From positions 59,101,311 to 59,165,310 of the forward strand of contig OZ024887.1 of the NCBI GenBank assembly GCA_964017195.1: DNA of 64,000 bases. Reading direction: 5' to 3'. This DNA comes from Siderastrea radians. Lineage: Eukaryota > Cnidaria > Anthozoa > Scleractinia > Rhizangiidae. The position numbers and the translations under genes were made by a program. Below the pieces are notes generated by a model. That model did no database searches and had not been told where the DNA came from. It was given only the letters and a program-made list of their open reading frames with translations. Within the stretch, counting starts at the first letter, position 1. Each line of letters opens with the position of its first letter. Positions 1-10,958 of this stretch are shown in pieces.

Positions 1-277
1 TTTTAGCAGTTGCATCAGCTCTGGACTTGAACATCACGTCTAAAACCTGACGAACGCTCAGTGAAGAAAAATTTTGGAAGCCTTTCCATGATTTACTTTA
101 CAAAATTACCTGGAAAAACAAGAATACAACATTCGCGCTAAAAGAACAAAGCGAACACCCGCTCTGTATAATTCTACATAAATCGATCGATGCAAGGGCC
201 AGTGCCGCATGAAACGATAAAACATTGTTTAGGCCCGCGCCACATAAGTAAATAAACCATGGGCCAGTGCACGTAAA
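1..277. other. No gene seen; left-edge flank of the DIRS-like remnant
   Basis: I see no convincing coding sequence. The words 'gggccagtgc' and 'ggccagtgcc' recur around 195-335, a short irregular repetition just beyond the retroelement reading frame. A tyrosine recombinase gene would be expected on this side of a complete DIRS-type element, but none is readable here. Confidence 0.4.
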
Positions 278-1605
278 TCAACAACTCATTGTTTGGGCCA
301 GTACCACGAAAACCAAAACATTATTGGCCAGTGCCAACGCAATAAACATATCCAATAAATTACTCAGTAACTCCACTCTCAAGGCAATAATACAGCCTGT
401 GAAATGATCGGACCTTAAGAGCGAATTAGGGTTTCTTCTGCGAGTAAGGACCTCCTTCCCGACATGAATACTGTGGGCCACAAGAAAATTATTATATTTG
501 TTCATAATTAAAGGCCAGAAATGAGCCGAAGGCCAAAGGGGTACGACGAGTGTACCTGCAGCATGCTGGCATTTCATATAATGCAAAACACGCGGAACAA
601 TACCAACAGGAGGAACCACCAGGCAGTTCTCTCCTCGAAGAGGCTGAAAGAAAAAAATAACGCCCGAAGTATTGGGGTTCCAGAACCTTGAAAAATATTT
701 AGGGAGCTTATGATTATAATAATTGGCAAAACAATCAACACTTTGGGGCCCCCAACAACCATCAAGAAAAAGAAAAAATTCATCGGCAAGTTGCCAATCA
801 TCAGTATCAATAAACCGACTAATATAATCAGCTTGCTGGTTCATAGTACGAGGGATCAATTGCACCTCTAAATGAATCCCCGACCGAATACAAATATCGA
901 AAATCCTACGAGCCATCTTGTGCAAGCCCAATTTCATGCTGCCTACTTCAACAATCTTAGCAGCAGCTTGGCTATGGTAAACCACTTAACGTGCGATCCT
1001 TCAAGCACTGAGGTGAAAGATTGTAATGCAAACTCAATAACAGACAACTCCCTCCACGTTGAACTCTGAAAGCTCTCATTCTCCGTCCACATTTTATGAC
1101 ACACAAAATCATTATTGAAATCAATAAATGCACCACCCCCAGTAGCACTGGCGTCTGAATATACAAAATAACTAGGATCTTTACTTACAAAACAATATCG
1201 ACTGTTGATGCAAACCAGGTTATCCTTCCAAAAATACAATTCCTCTTTGCAGTAATCATCGAGACAGAACACAGAATCCCACCTATCTTCACACAACGTA
1301 GACATGACACAATGCCTGGTCATTATCCTACTAATGTTACCGACTACAGGCCCGGTAGAAATAATCTGATCCGTAAAGGAGGCCAACTCTCTAGCAGAAA
1401 CTTTAAAATCGGCTTCAATAATACAATCTATGGTATTAACAATCTTTGTAATTCGTCTGTCTACAATTTTTAAAGTACCCAGTAAAGAATTCCAGGTTAT
1501 TCCTAACCAATCCAAAACTTGGGTGGGTTTCCATGGCGACTTTTCTTCGTTGATTACAAAGCCCACAATAGACAAATCCCCCTTACAGCTTGGGCCTTAA
1601 TGCGA
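278..1605 (-). mobile_element. DIRS-like (tyrosine-recombinase type) retroelement remnant, RT end/RNase H/downstream domain, frameshifted
   Basis: Two minus-strand frames join into one polyprotein piece. The first (1575 to about 975) carries the end of a reverse transcriptase ('VLDWLGITWNS') and an RNase H start: 'YSDASATGGGAF' (first Asp) and 'WRELSVIEF' (Glu). The second (985 to 278) carries 'SQAAAKIVE', then 'NQQADYISRF' (last RNase H Asp), then a region with 'SVDCFANYYNHKLPKYFSRF' and 'VVPLWPSAHFWPLI', as in DIRS-type elements of aquatic animals. The break near 975 looks like loss of a single base and removes the third catalytic Asp, so this copy is dead. The reverse transcriptase palm lies beyond about 1605 and is missing, as is the recombinase. 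The order RT, RNase H, then a further domain fits DIRS/Ngaro-type elements rather than gypsy or LINE elements. Family assignment is from motif memory. Confidence 0.75.
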
Positions 1606-1883
1606 CACCCCTCTTTATAAAGAAAAATAATCACAAAACTGTAGTAAGCAGGGGGGGGGGGGGGAGATGAACAAACTGGGTGGAACCGCGAGCGTGAATG
1701 ACACTCAGGAACGGGCAGAAAGTATAAACGCTAGAAAACTGACAATCAGGTCACGCGTGTAATCAGAATACACAATAGAGGGTGCGGCAGGTGTGAAACG
1801 CAAACTAGTACGACTGATTACTTGGAATACCAGCGAAAATACATGGGTCCGAATCCCCCTAAGGGCTATTTTTTTCTAGCTTT
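1606..1883. other. Non-coding; G homopolymer
   Basis: A run of about 15 G sits near 1650. The end of this stretch (about 1840-1883) resembles 43845-43892, the start of the other duplicated block. No gene seen. Confidence 0.5.
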
Positions 1884-2154
1884 AGAGCGGTTTTCAACAA
1901 AGGGTAGAAAATACTTGCGTTTGCTGTGGTTTTGCTTTACTTTGTTCTGTGATTGGTTAATCAAAAAAATGTCACGGCCCTTTCTTGGCCAATCAGAAGT
2001 AAAACCAAGACAAACTACTTGCACCCACGCGCTTGATGCACTGTGCCGATTTGCTTCGAGTTCTGGTTGGCTCGTGGGGATGATTGCATCTGTTGTGATT
2101 GGTCCGGAATAATGACTCTGTTTGGTTTTACGACACGTAATTGAAAACTGCTCT
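1884..2154. mobile_element. CCAAT-rich MITE family, copy 1
   Basis: Imperfect terminal inverted repeats: 'agagcggttttcaa' at the left and 'ttgaaaactgctct' at the right, with 'ttacgacac' just inside. The interior carries many ATTGG/CCAAT words ('tgattggttaa', 'ggccaatcag', 'tgattggtcc'). Two other copies are at 6228-6521 and 43893-44116, and a degraded piece lies at about 49560-49690. It has no coding capacity; the short frame across it is a shadow. The transposon superfamily is not clear. Confidence 0.75.
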
Positions 2155-4525
2155 ACGTGCGTTTGGTTGGAGTGACTTGAATAAAACCTTCATTCTCAAG
2201 AACGCACAAGCTTGAAATGGAATTACCAAATTTTTCTATTTTAAAAAAGAAATAAAAAGCGTCATCGAAACGCATTTCCTGAAGAGTTTTATTCAAACGA
2301 CCACACTCACATGAGTTAGAACCTCATTTTTCTTACCCTGAATGGGTGCATGTCAGGTCTTTCCGTATAAGACGTGCCTCGATCCCACAGACCAGTCAAA
2401 ATGTAGGGCAAAAAAGATTTACAGGAATCCGTATCATTTGGCTCTAAAACGGAATTAAAAACTGACGTTAATCCTTGGTTAGTTTAATCCAGTTTCGAAC
2501 AACCGAGCCAAGGACTTAACAAACCACTTCCAGGGTTAGTTCCTTTTACTTGATAGAGTGGGACCGGTGAGACCTGACAACATGAGTATATCCAGGGTAC
2601 AGGTACTACACAATTACCGTTTCAGAGTAAGCCAGTTAGATAACTTGTGGTGCAGTCAACCTTTCTCTCCCTAAATCGTGTTTTGATTGGGTCTGGGTCA
2701 AACGAATTGAACATCATTCAACATTGTTGAATACAACTTTCTTGTACAATGTCACGTCTGCCAACAAACTGAAACCAACACTGTTGTTTACACCTGTGAA
2801 CAAAAGAAAAGTTGAATCATCAATATTCACCCGGTGGGGAGGACTCTCAATAGGGTCCGATAGGGTATGGTTTTCAGAGGGTTTTTTCTTGAACAGGGTA
2901 TCCATTTCATCAATTTTTGTATTAAACAGGGTATCGTTACACGAGCTTAAGTAGTCGTTAATTTACAGAAACATCACCACAAGCCGAATTTTTACCAGTT
3001 CGCCAATGTACAGCATATTGAAATAAGAAACAGTCTCTGACTAGTCCATTCTAACCGTAAAGAGGGTATGATGTTTGGTGAAATGTCTTAGACAGGGTAC
3101 GAAAAATCTGAACTCTGTCCTAAACAGGGTAGCAAAATCAGAGATTTTTTTTCTTAAACGGGGTCAGGGTTTAAACACCCGCCCAAACATCTGCTCAGTG
3201 CCCCTTCCCCCCTCTCTCGGGAATATTCATCAGAGTCGCCAACGCGTTTAGCATGTAGAATTCAACAATGTTGAACAATGTTGAATGAAAATATCACTTT
3301 CACCCTTTTGTCCGAGGCCTAATAGGAAATGGTAGCTCTCTTTTCTAAAAACTAACCTTTTCCATAGCAACGTTGAGCCCGAGAATTGTCAAAATTTTAA
3401 AACCATGATACGAACATACTCAGTGTTAGCATTTTCTGGAGAATGCTTTCCATTTGTGTACAACACGAACTGAAACGTGATAGTTGACATGACCTTTTTT
3501 AGAGTAACAATTTTACGATTTTTAGAGTAACAACTACGTCGCAGTATTGCAATTTTTAGTGCTTGTAGTTGATATCGGTAAAAGAGCTATATTTGTGGGA
3601 TAATTTACCGAAAAACACCGTCTTTTCAGGGTTCGGATCAATTTTTAGTTGCTAACGTTTTGAGAACATTCCAGTTCCAAATTCTCAAAACACTAAATAG
3701 AAAACATTCAGCCTCCGTCCAAAATACAGACGTTCTTATAAGAAGGGAGCATTTCTTGTTTTGTTTAGGTAATCTCTAGTCTTGATGAATTCACAAGGTG
3801 ATTGTAACTGCTTTGAACGGTTTTCGCCCCAAATTATGTAGTTCATAAGTTTTTTCAACTTTGTTTTTTTTTTGGGGGGGGGCAGGATTTTCGCAATGGG
3901 AGAGGGGGTAGGACTCACAGCAAAGGAGGGGCAAAGTTGCAGCAGAGGGAAAGAGGTGCAGGATTGACGCAGTGACACTATAGCCAGTGTATATGCAGTA
4001 TATGTCGGGCTCTCCAATAAACATGTAAGGCCTTCCGGTAGCCAATAGGTTAGTGTTTCACTAAGAACTTCTTGCGAGCAAGAAGCATTTTATTTTGCAG
4101 CATGCTCATATAAACGTTTTACAAGATTAACCAGCACGTGCATATGTTTCTCTACTCACACTTTGCAATCTTTTAAACAGTAAACGGTGCTTAAAGTCTC
4201 TGAAAAAATGTCCTTTCCTTGCAAGCTAGGGTGATTTTTTCATTTAATATTTCTATTATTATAATTACACCAATTCTTCTTACATAATAATTACAGTAAT
4301 ACTACTGGCAATATTACTACTTTTAACACTACTTACAATGACACAATTTAATTTACAAGCAGTAGCAGTTTCTGTCAAGCAGGGTCATAAAATCTGTCAT
4401 TCTAGATTTCGTCGGTGACGGCAAACAGTGCAAACAGCAAGTTCCTTAGCGGGTTCAAGACACAAATTTACTCTGTTGCAATTACTGGTGACAAATGACT
4501 AATGAAATTCATATTGTGGGTCTTT
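2155..4525. repeat. Left (downstream) part of duplicated block A
   Basis: Scattered stretches match 44270-47096 in the same order and orientation: 'tttacacctg' near 2790 and 44823, 'cctaataggaaat' near 3318 and 45180, 'gttcttataagaag' near 3733 and 45440. Between them the two copies differ greatly. It lies 3' of gene A, as the partner lies 3' of gene B. The words 'ttcaacattgttgaa' (2718) and 'ttcaacaatgttgaa' (3262) form an inverted pair about 550 bases apart. A short T/G run is at about 3860-3882. No gene seen. Confidence 0.6.
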
Positions 4526-5436
4526 TTATTTAAACCAAATAGAGGTTTGGCCAAATCCATTCCATCCATTATCAGCTGTATACCACCCGTGACGACTGTA
4601 GTGAGGGGACCCTCCTGGCACATCAGGCTCGAAATTGGTAGGGGTGCAGCCAGAACAAGGGCTACGCCCGGATCCCGAATGCACACTGGGGAAAAAGGGA
4701 CCTTTTGTAAAGTTCGCGTTTGCCGTATTCTTATCGTAAAAACCGTATCCAGTGGGGAACGAGTCGGTCGATGTCACTCCCAGGGCCTCCCCCAGCGCAT
4801 ATCTCATATACCGATGATAGCTAAATGGCTTCAACCGTTGAACCCAAAACTTAGTGACATGCATACGACCCGGCTGCCCACCATGATAGCTGTTGTGATT
4901 TGCAAAGGTAATGTTGTAAGGGTTATCCATCAGGGAAATACGGTATATATATGAATATCGAGTAATTCCCCCTGTAGCTGGATTGTGTCCCGCGGCCATC
5001 ATCATGTAACGAGCGTCGTTGGCCATTTTGACAGCTCCATGTCGGAGATTGATTAACCCATTTGAGGAGGTACGTCTGTTGGGATGCCAGTTGTACCCGA
5101 AGGGATGATTCATATTGGGTATGGCCTTGTTGTGAACATTTACGCCGGGTTTGTGAATGTAGCCATAACTTGCTAGCATCCATCCTCCACCATAATAGGT
5201 CATATCACAGTAAGTTTGGGCCGGGGATGTTTCTCCAGGGGGCTGGATCCAGTACATGCCGCTGCCCTGACTATCGCCGGCGTCTAGAATCGCCTGGGCG
5301 TGAGGTGCCGGGTTCTCTTTGGTTCCCAGTCTATTTTTGACAGAACAACTTAGGCCACCATAAGGAGGTGGACATTTACAGAGGTTTTCGCCAACACACG
5401 TGCCACCATTTTTGCAGGGCTTTTCTGCACATTTGC
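4526..5436 (-). CDS. Gene A last exon: second EGF plus fibrinogen-like domain
   Basis: The acceptor is the AG of 'tttaaag' and the exon enters in phase 1. It encodes about 303 residues: EGF Cys residues at the start ('CAEKPCKNGGTC'), then a fibrinogen-like N-subdomain ('YCDM...GGGWML') and a long Gly/Asn/Tyr-rich C-terminal part ('RMHVTKF', 'GPFFPSVHSGSG', 'PDVPGGSPHYSRHGWY'). The reading frame is intact. The C-terminal half does not clearly follow the vertebrate fibrinogen pattern, so this may be a divergent cnidarian class. Confidence 0.8.
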
Positions 5437-7166
5437 CTTTAAACAAAGATATTATTTAGCAAAAATACTTTGTATTAAATCGTTATCAATAAAATTATAT
5501 CACGATCGAACCAGTGGCTTTATGATGGAATTGATGTTATACGGAATCGAATTATGCGGGCAAAACCAAAATAAATTTCTTGCAACTAAAATTTGAAGTT
5601 TTGTCTCGACATTGCACTTCGATACCATGTCAACTCGTTAAGCCACCAACGCTGGGAATGAAATGTTTTTCGTAGACATAACAGTACTACTTACTTCTTT
5701 GACAAAACGCCCCAGTGTACCCGGGTGGGCATGCGCACCAAGGAGAAGAGGGTCCAGCACATTTCCCTCCGTTGCGGCAGTAAAGGTCTTTGCAGACTGA
5801 AAAATTCAAAATTCAGAAAAACAGAGAAAAATCGTTAATTGCCTTACCCTATTTTCCGGCGATCGAGGCTGGCTGCATGTTTTGCTTTAGTTTTGATTGG
5901 TTCACTAGGTTATTACGCTTGCTGCCATGTACGTGTATACACCTGATTGATAAAACGTTGTCGTGTGCAAAGTATAAGCCATGAACTGATGCGACACGAT
6001 GGGAAGGCAGCACTGACAGGCTTGCTACTCGGTTCCATATATTGATATTCAAGATATTTTCATTCCCAAGAAGGTCTTGGATCAGATTTGGGTATCCTGT
6101 GTTAATATTATCTCCACGGTGCCTGAGAAAAGAAGCAAGTCAGTTTCCCGCTTCCCAGAAAACCATTGGGTAGTATCGTTCATAGTATATGCTTTTCACA
6201 CGTCAACGTGTTTTCAATTAGGTGTATAGAGCGCTTTTCAAATGAGTGTCGTAAAACCAAAACCAAAGTAATTACCCCAGCCAATCACAACAAACACAAA
6301 TTGCCTAATGAACCAATCAGAACTCGAAGCAAGTACATGTAACCGGCGCCAAGCGCGGGAAAACGCGTGCGAGCGCGAGTAAGTCGCGACTGATTGGTTT
6401 GAGTTTTACTCCTGATTGGTCGAGAAAGTGGCGCGAAAGGTTTTAACCAATCACAGAGCGAAGTAAAGCAAAACCAAAGCAAAACACGAATTACTTTCGA
6501 CACTCAATTGAAAACCGCTCTATGTTACGTGGTTAGATATAGTTAATTCGTTGGCTAAAGTTCAACGACATTCAACAGAAACGGAAAGGCTGACGAATAT
6601 ACATAAATCACCCGCACATTCCTTGTAGCTGCAGTGCTTGATGAGAACCACCTTGTATTTTTCGCATACCTTGGCTGTAGCACCAAGGTCACAGTTAACC
6701 TTCTCAGTGAACTGTTCGCAGATTTTCATGATCTTTTCCATTTTGTCAAAACAATCCACACAAGAAGCTGAAAATCAATAAAATAACAGCATTACTAAAA
6801 TACAATTACACAGATTTATGGTAAAAAAACTTGTTTCTTAGAAAGAACTTCCAACGCAATCACATTTCGGCCGCAATGGAATTTCCGATCGAAAAAGTTC
6901 GGAATTAGGTTGGCTAATCCTCCAAAAGTGAAGGAAAATCTATTCAGTAGATACCAGGGTACATGTAGTGTTATAAAGCACAGTAAAGTAAGGGAGTTTC
7001 ATGACAACATACTTTTGGCACAGTAAGCTAAACACAGGCTTTTAAACAGGTTGTCATACTCATTACAAATACTGCAAATTTCAACCGAAAGTTCTGACTT
7101 ATTTGAAGCCCAGCATTCTAAGGCCGCCGAGTGCGCTTCTTTCAAACAGTCCTCATACGACATGTA
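4526..7166 (-). CDS. Gene A: secreted cysteine-rich/EGF/fibrinogen-like protein (four exons found, first exon not found)
   Basis: Exons 7013-7166, 6612-6767, 5695-5796 and 4526-5436 have GT-AG borders and compatible phases (0-1, 1-1, 1-1, then 1 to stop), giving 441 codons including the stop. Domain order: two small Cys-rich segments likely to be helical ('SYEDCLKEA', 'CVDCFDKMEKIMK'), an EGF-like module ('CRNGGKC', 'CPPGYTGAFC'), a second EGF ('CKNGGTC', 'CKCPPPYGGLSC'), then a fibrinogen-related region ('GSGMYWIQPPGE', 'YCDM', 'GGGWMLASYG') to the C-terminus. The paralogue B has the same structure plus a signal-peptide exon, so the product is probably secreted and acts outside the cell. That first exon was not found in the 7 kb to the right; either it is too diverged to see or gene A has lost it. 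The polyadenylation-like AATAAA overlaps the stop codon. The exact role is unknown; binding of carbohydrate or matrix is only a family-based guess. Confidence 0.75.
5695..5796 (-). CDS. Gene A exon: first EGF-like module
   Basis: This 102-base symmetrical 1-1 exon lies between acceptor 'ttttcag' and donor 'gtaagt'. It encodes one EGF-like module with six Cys ('CKDLYCRNGGKC', 'CACPPGYTGAFC'). The matching exon of gene B has the same length and phases. Exons of this phase class are typical of shuffled EGF modules. Confidence 0.8.
6228..6521. mobile_element. CCAAT-rich MITE family, copy 2 (in a gene A intron)
   Basis: The ends are 'agagcgcttttcaa' and 'ttgaaaaccgctct', followed inward by 'tgagtgtcg' and 'cgacactca', an inverted repeat of about 24 bases. 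Flanks read 'gtgtat' and 'atgtta', so the target duplication could be TA or TAT. The interior is again full of CCAAT words. Confidence 0.75.
6612..6767 (-). CDS. Gene A exon: cysteine-rich segment 2
   Basis: A 156-base symmetrical 1-1 exon with acceptor 'ttttcag' and donor 'gtgatt'. It encodes 52 residues with six Cys ('CVDCFDKMEK', 'VNCDLG', 'HCSYKEC'). Spacing suggests short disulfide-linked helices. Gene B has an exon of identical length (49719-49874). I do not recognise the family. Confidence 0.75.
7013..7166 (-). CDS. Gene A exon: cysteine-rich segment 1
   Basis: A 154-base exon, phase 0 at the acceptor ('attgcag') and phase 1 at the donor ('gtatgt'). It starts 'YMSYEDCLKEAHSAALEC' and ends 'LCLAYCAK'. 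It pairs with gene B exon 50454-50607 of the same length. Entry in phase 0 matches the end of the gene B signal-peptide exon. Confidence 0.75.
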
Positions 7167-7259
7167 CTGCAATAAAGAAAAGGAAAGTCAAAACGGATAC
7201 TTTGATAGAGGAATGAAATTAAATACATTTTAGTCAGTACATAATCTAGTGCCAGAATA

Positions 7260-7565
7260 GTGCTATATGCTATAAAATCTCACTTCGCCCGTTCTCTTTT
7301 TTTCCTCGTCCTCTTCCTCCTCATCTCCTACTCCCCCTACTTCTCTTCCTCTACCTCTCCTCCTTTTCTCTTCTCTTTCTCCTCCTACGTCTGTCCTTCT
7401 ACTCCTCCCTTTCTTCTTCCCACCCTCCTCCTACTCTCCTTCTCCTCCTCCTTTCCTTCTCCCCTCCTCCTACTTTTCTGCTCTATTTCATGACTCTCCT
7501 CTCCTCTCCCCTCCCCTCCCCTCCTCTCCTCTCCTCTCCTCTCCTCTCCCTTCCCCTCCTCTTCT
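7260..7565. repeat. Pyrimidine-rich low-complexity tract
   Basis: About 300 bases almost purely C and T on the plus strand ('cctcttcctcctcatctcc', then repeated 'ctcct' near 7495-7555). The long open frames across it on both strands are compositional artefacts. Confidence 0.9.
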
Positions 7566-7729
7566 ACGTTTCCCAAAATTTTTACTTCCAAATTTGAACA
7601 TGTTCTAGCATGATTTTATCAATCAAATTTTGGCTGTTGTATCTGTTCAGTATAGAGAGTCATAAGATGCTTTGGCATATATTCTTCATCCTCTAAGTGG
7701 CTTTTTAACTTACTTTTATTTTTTAGCAC

Positions 7730-8290
7730 TGTTCCCATTTTTGCTTTGGTAATGTTCCGATTAAGAGATGATTGTTCCTCTTTGGAGTGGTCCTTTTAGC
7801 ATCAAAAGGAACAAATTGCTGTTAAAAATAGGAACAAAGTGTTCATTTAGAGCTAAAAAGAACCTTTTGTTCCGAATTTTTAACATTGAAAGGAACTTTT
7901 TGTTCCTAAATGAGTGGCCTAGGAACAGGTGTTCCCAATGGTATTGTTCCTCTTTTATCATTTTGGTCCTTTTTAATCGCTTGAGGAACAATTGTTCCTA
8001 TTAATGCGTTCCCTTTTAGAGTGGCTGTTCCTTTATGCTGACACGAGGAACTTTGGTTCCCAATTAATTACGTTCCTTTTTTTGTAAAGGAACGTTTGTT
8101 CCTTTCTAACATTGTTCCTGCTCTGAAAAATTGGTTCCTTTTTATTCACTTGAGGAACAATTGTTTCCATTAACGGTTCCGTTTTGAACGAAATGTTCCT
8201 TTTTTGGCCCGTGGAACAGTTTGTTCCTAACCATTAGTCCCTATTTATGTAAAATGGTTCCTATTTAGAAATGACAGTTCCTTTGTACAT
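7730..8290. repeat. Array of GGAAC/GTTCC words, often paired as a palindrome
   Basis: More than twenty 'ggaac' or 'gttcc' words occur in about 560 bases, several paired as 'ggaacaattgttcc' (7983, and as 'ggaacaattgtttcc' near 8153) or 'ggaacaggtgttcc' (7922). Spacing between words is roughly 20-35 bases and irregular, and the text between is A/T-rich. It is not a simple satellite with a fixed unit. No coding capacity is credible. Confidence 0.8.
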
Positions 8291-8299
8291 CTTGTTCAA

Positions 8300-8551
8300 C
8301 ATTCTCGTCCCCAGAGCCCACGATCCTTTTGGTCTGCGCCAAGGATCGAGACCTCTGGCAGGGACCGAAGCAGGAAGTCCGCGAATCACGGACTTCCGGC
8401 TTTTGTGCGCAGCCTCAGAAATTTGAACAATAACGGTTACTATCGGTTACAAAAATGGGCAGCTATTGCGCTTGCGCGTTACCTGGCCCCTGCCAGAGGT
8501 CTCGATCCTTGGCGCAGACCAAAAGGATCGTGGGCTCTGGGGACGAGAATG
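8300..8551. mobile_element. MITE with perfect 64-bp inverted repeats and 9-bp target duplication
   Basis: The left arm 8300-8363 ('cattctcgtccccagagccc...') and right arm 8488-8551 are exact reverse complements as read by eye. The flanks 8291-8299 and 8552-8560 are both 'cttgttcaa'. Long TIRs with a 9-base duplication suggest a MULE-type non-autonomous element. Identity of the arms suggests recent movement. Confidence 0.9.
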
Positions 8552-8856
8552 CTTGTTCAACAGAAACATTCTTCTTTTCTTGCCATCTATGATTTTATCA
8601 CTTTTTAATTGGCAAAAACATTTGGTGTAGTGTTTTAAGTTTCAAACAACACGAAGCAGAGTCAATAGCAGATTTTTAAAGACGTTTCGAGGCCCTTATA
8701 GACTTGCCCGGGCAAGGTTGAATATAATCGCACCAACGCCATATATCCCCTTAAATTTGTAAACTTACTTAAGAATAATGAACAGTGGATAGCAGACACA
8801 TGCCTGAGCAAGCAGGAGCAAGTTGGGGCAGGCTGCGGCAAGTTTAAACTTGCACA

Positions 8857-10080
8857 ATGCAGCCATTGTTTTTTTGGTCGCCTTTGTGTTTTGTTCACTA
8901 TTTATGTAAGTGGAACAAATTGTGTGAATCACTCAGATGTCCGACATGCATGAACAAAAAGGGTAAGGTTGACTGGTCGAAATTGATGGCTCATCACCAA
9001 AACCAAAGCGGCTTCACTTGGAAAAAGAAGAAACAGATAGCTTGCATCACTGTCCAATACAAGCGTGTGATCACGATGGATTTAAAAGTCAACGTGGCTG
9101 CAGGAAACATGTGAACACCAAGCACAGTTGGTTCTTTTTCTTCGACGTAAAACCCGACATTTCAAGTACCAAAGAACTTGCCGATGATGATACATCGGGT
9201 TAAATCACAAAACAAACTGCTAGGGTAATGCCTTTGTTTTCAGTTTCCAGCCAAATTGGCGAGTTATTCACGAAATGGTTGACTGGAAGTGGTGGGGGTT
9301 GCAAGAAAGATCGTGCAGCTCAGCAGATAGCCAAGAGATGCTTTAAATTTCTCAAATTTTGCTGCGAAGATGAAGAGGAATTGAGTTTTGAAGTGCTGGA
9401 CTTTAGCCTGTGTTCTCATAGTCTGTTGTTTAAGTTTATCGACTACTTGCAAGATGAATGTAAACTCGGACACGGTGGCCGATTGGGCTACATTGATGCG
9501 ATCTCCGAATTAATCGACTTCAGAAAAATAAACGGCGTCATGAGTAAACTAGTGTTTGATGCAATCGGAAAATTCATTCATCCGATGCGCTATCGTCAAA
9601 TTGTCGGGACGCAAAGCCTCAATCTGCTCACAAGCAAGGAGCAACAAATTTTGTCAGAAGACCAAAACGCAGTTCTGCGGTTGCAAAAGTTCACTATCAA
9701 AAGCAGCGATCGCGCGAAGTTGCTGTCAAAGCTCACGAGTGTCTACAAAAGCTACAAGGCACGAAAGGCTCGGAGGTGGATAGGGAAGTGCAAACGGGGT
9801 TTAGCGGCTCAACTTCAAGTCTTGCAGCTACAGTCGAAACAGCAGAAACAAAGAGCGCGCCCCCTAAAGAAAAGGATTTCCCGCCCACAAACCAATTGCG
9901 AGTTTAAAGAAATTATCGTCGGGTGTTGAAATTCACGGCAGACGAGGACCATTTTCTCAAGAAGGGAATCGATCGGCACGGGTTTGTGCAGTGGACGGCA
10001 ATTCTGAGGGATCCCGATCTCAAATTTCAAGACGAAAGAACGGCGGACTCTCTCAAGAAAAGGGCTGGAATGAAAATGCA
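8857..10080 (+). pseudogene. Broken gene with C2H2 zinc finger, helical middle and C-terminal Myb/SANT domain
   Basis: Three plus-strand frames join. 8857-9114 gives 'CPTCMNKKGKVDWSKLMAHH'. A second frame (about 9050-9200) has a C2H2 finger 'CPIQACDHDGFKSQRGCRKH' ending in 'TKH', and continues in frame, through a single TAA at 9201-9203, into 9228-9929 ('FTKWLTGSGGG', 'FLKFCCEDEEE', 'GHGGRLGYIDAISELIDFRK'). Near 9905 the frame shifts again to 'VLKFTADEDHFLKKGIDRHG' and 'WTAILRDPDLKF', a good Myb/SANT repeat of the telomere-binding type, ending at 10080. Two frame breaks and one stop show a pseudogene. An AATAAA lies at about 10133. I recall similar multi-copy proteins in corals, possibly linked to mobile elements, but cannot name the family. 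Confidence 0.6.
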
Positions 10081-10548
10081 GCTATAGCTTGACATAATGT
10101 TTAGAGACAAACGAATGTGCCAAAACTCGTCTAATAAAATATGGGACCGACCCGACGCACCCTTTATCGTGTAAGAGATAGTTGAAGTAAGCAAAGTTGC
10201 ACTCGAAAAGTGACTTTCTTTTAATCAAGGTTGACGTTTTCCTTTCCTTTCCGTATATGCATTACTTAATCGATACGCTAACTTTCAATCGACGAGATAA
10301 CAAAATAAATTGCAACTGACAAATTCTACTGGTTCATTCTTGTGGACTATCTAAACCATTTTGAGAAAACATAAATGACATTCATCATTTCAACTGAGAA
10401 ATACATTTGATTTCATCTCGCGCAATGTCAAAGAAACAACTAATATTCACGCTCGTGTTTTTTTTCCCTACTGTTTGTGTCTTCTACGCTTTCAGTTAAC
10501 AAATTACATCGAATAACACTGACTGAAAATAGTCACTTGAACAAAATA

Positions 10549-10958
10549 CTAATTTCGAGGGCGTTGCCGCGACAGGAAAAAATTGGTTATTTTCTTCTGC
10601 TGTCCAATGGACGACTGGCTTTCGGCAAGGCGAGGTCTTTTTCTCGGGGTTCTGGCCAACGAGAAGGGCGACGGTGGACACGGAAAGTCGAATGAAGTGT
10701 CGTAGGAAGGCGTGTAGGAAGGCGTTTTGGGTTTTTGCGTGATGTACATCTCCTGTTCGTCTTCGTCGTCGTCAGTGCCGTTCTCGCATTGCAGTGGGTG
10801 CATAAGCCATCATGGCCGACCACCTTCCTCGCTTCGTTTTGGTAACAGTGTTTGAAGGACGAGCTAACGAGGTCTTGCATGAAAGGATTTTTGTGATCTT
10901 TCAACACTTTGTAGAGTTCTGCTGTGGCTGGGGATACTTTTCCCTCTTGAAACTGTAC
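10549..10958 (-). CDS. PIP-box gene exon 3 (frame break near 10805)
   Basis: It enters in phase 0 with 'VQFQEGKVSPATAELY' and runs to 'EARKVVGHDGL', where the frame is lost. The next frame starts at 10803 and ends in the PIP box and TAA at 10549. An intron of about 41 bases (GTGGTC to TGCGAG) would repair the frame but is too short to believe. Confidence 0.45.

Noticed and set aside
7385..7591. Arg/Glu-rich open frame on the minus strand
   Set aside because: Direct product of the pyrimidine tract.
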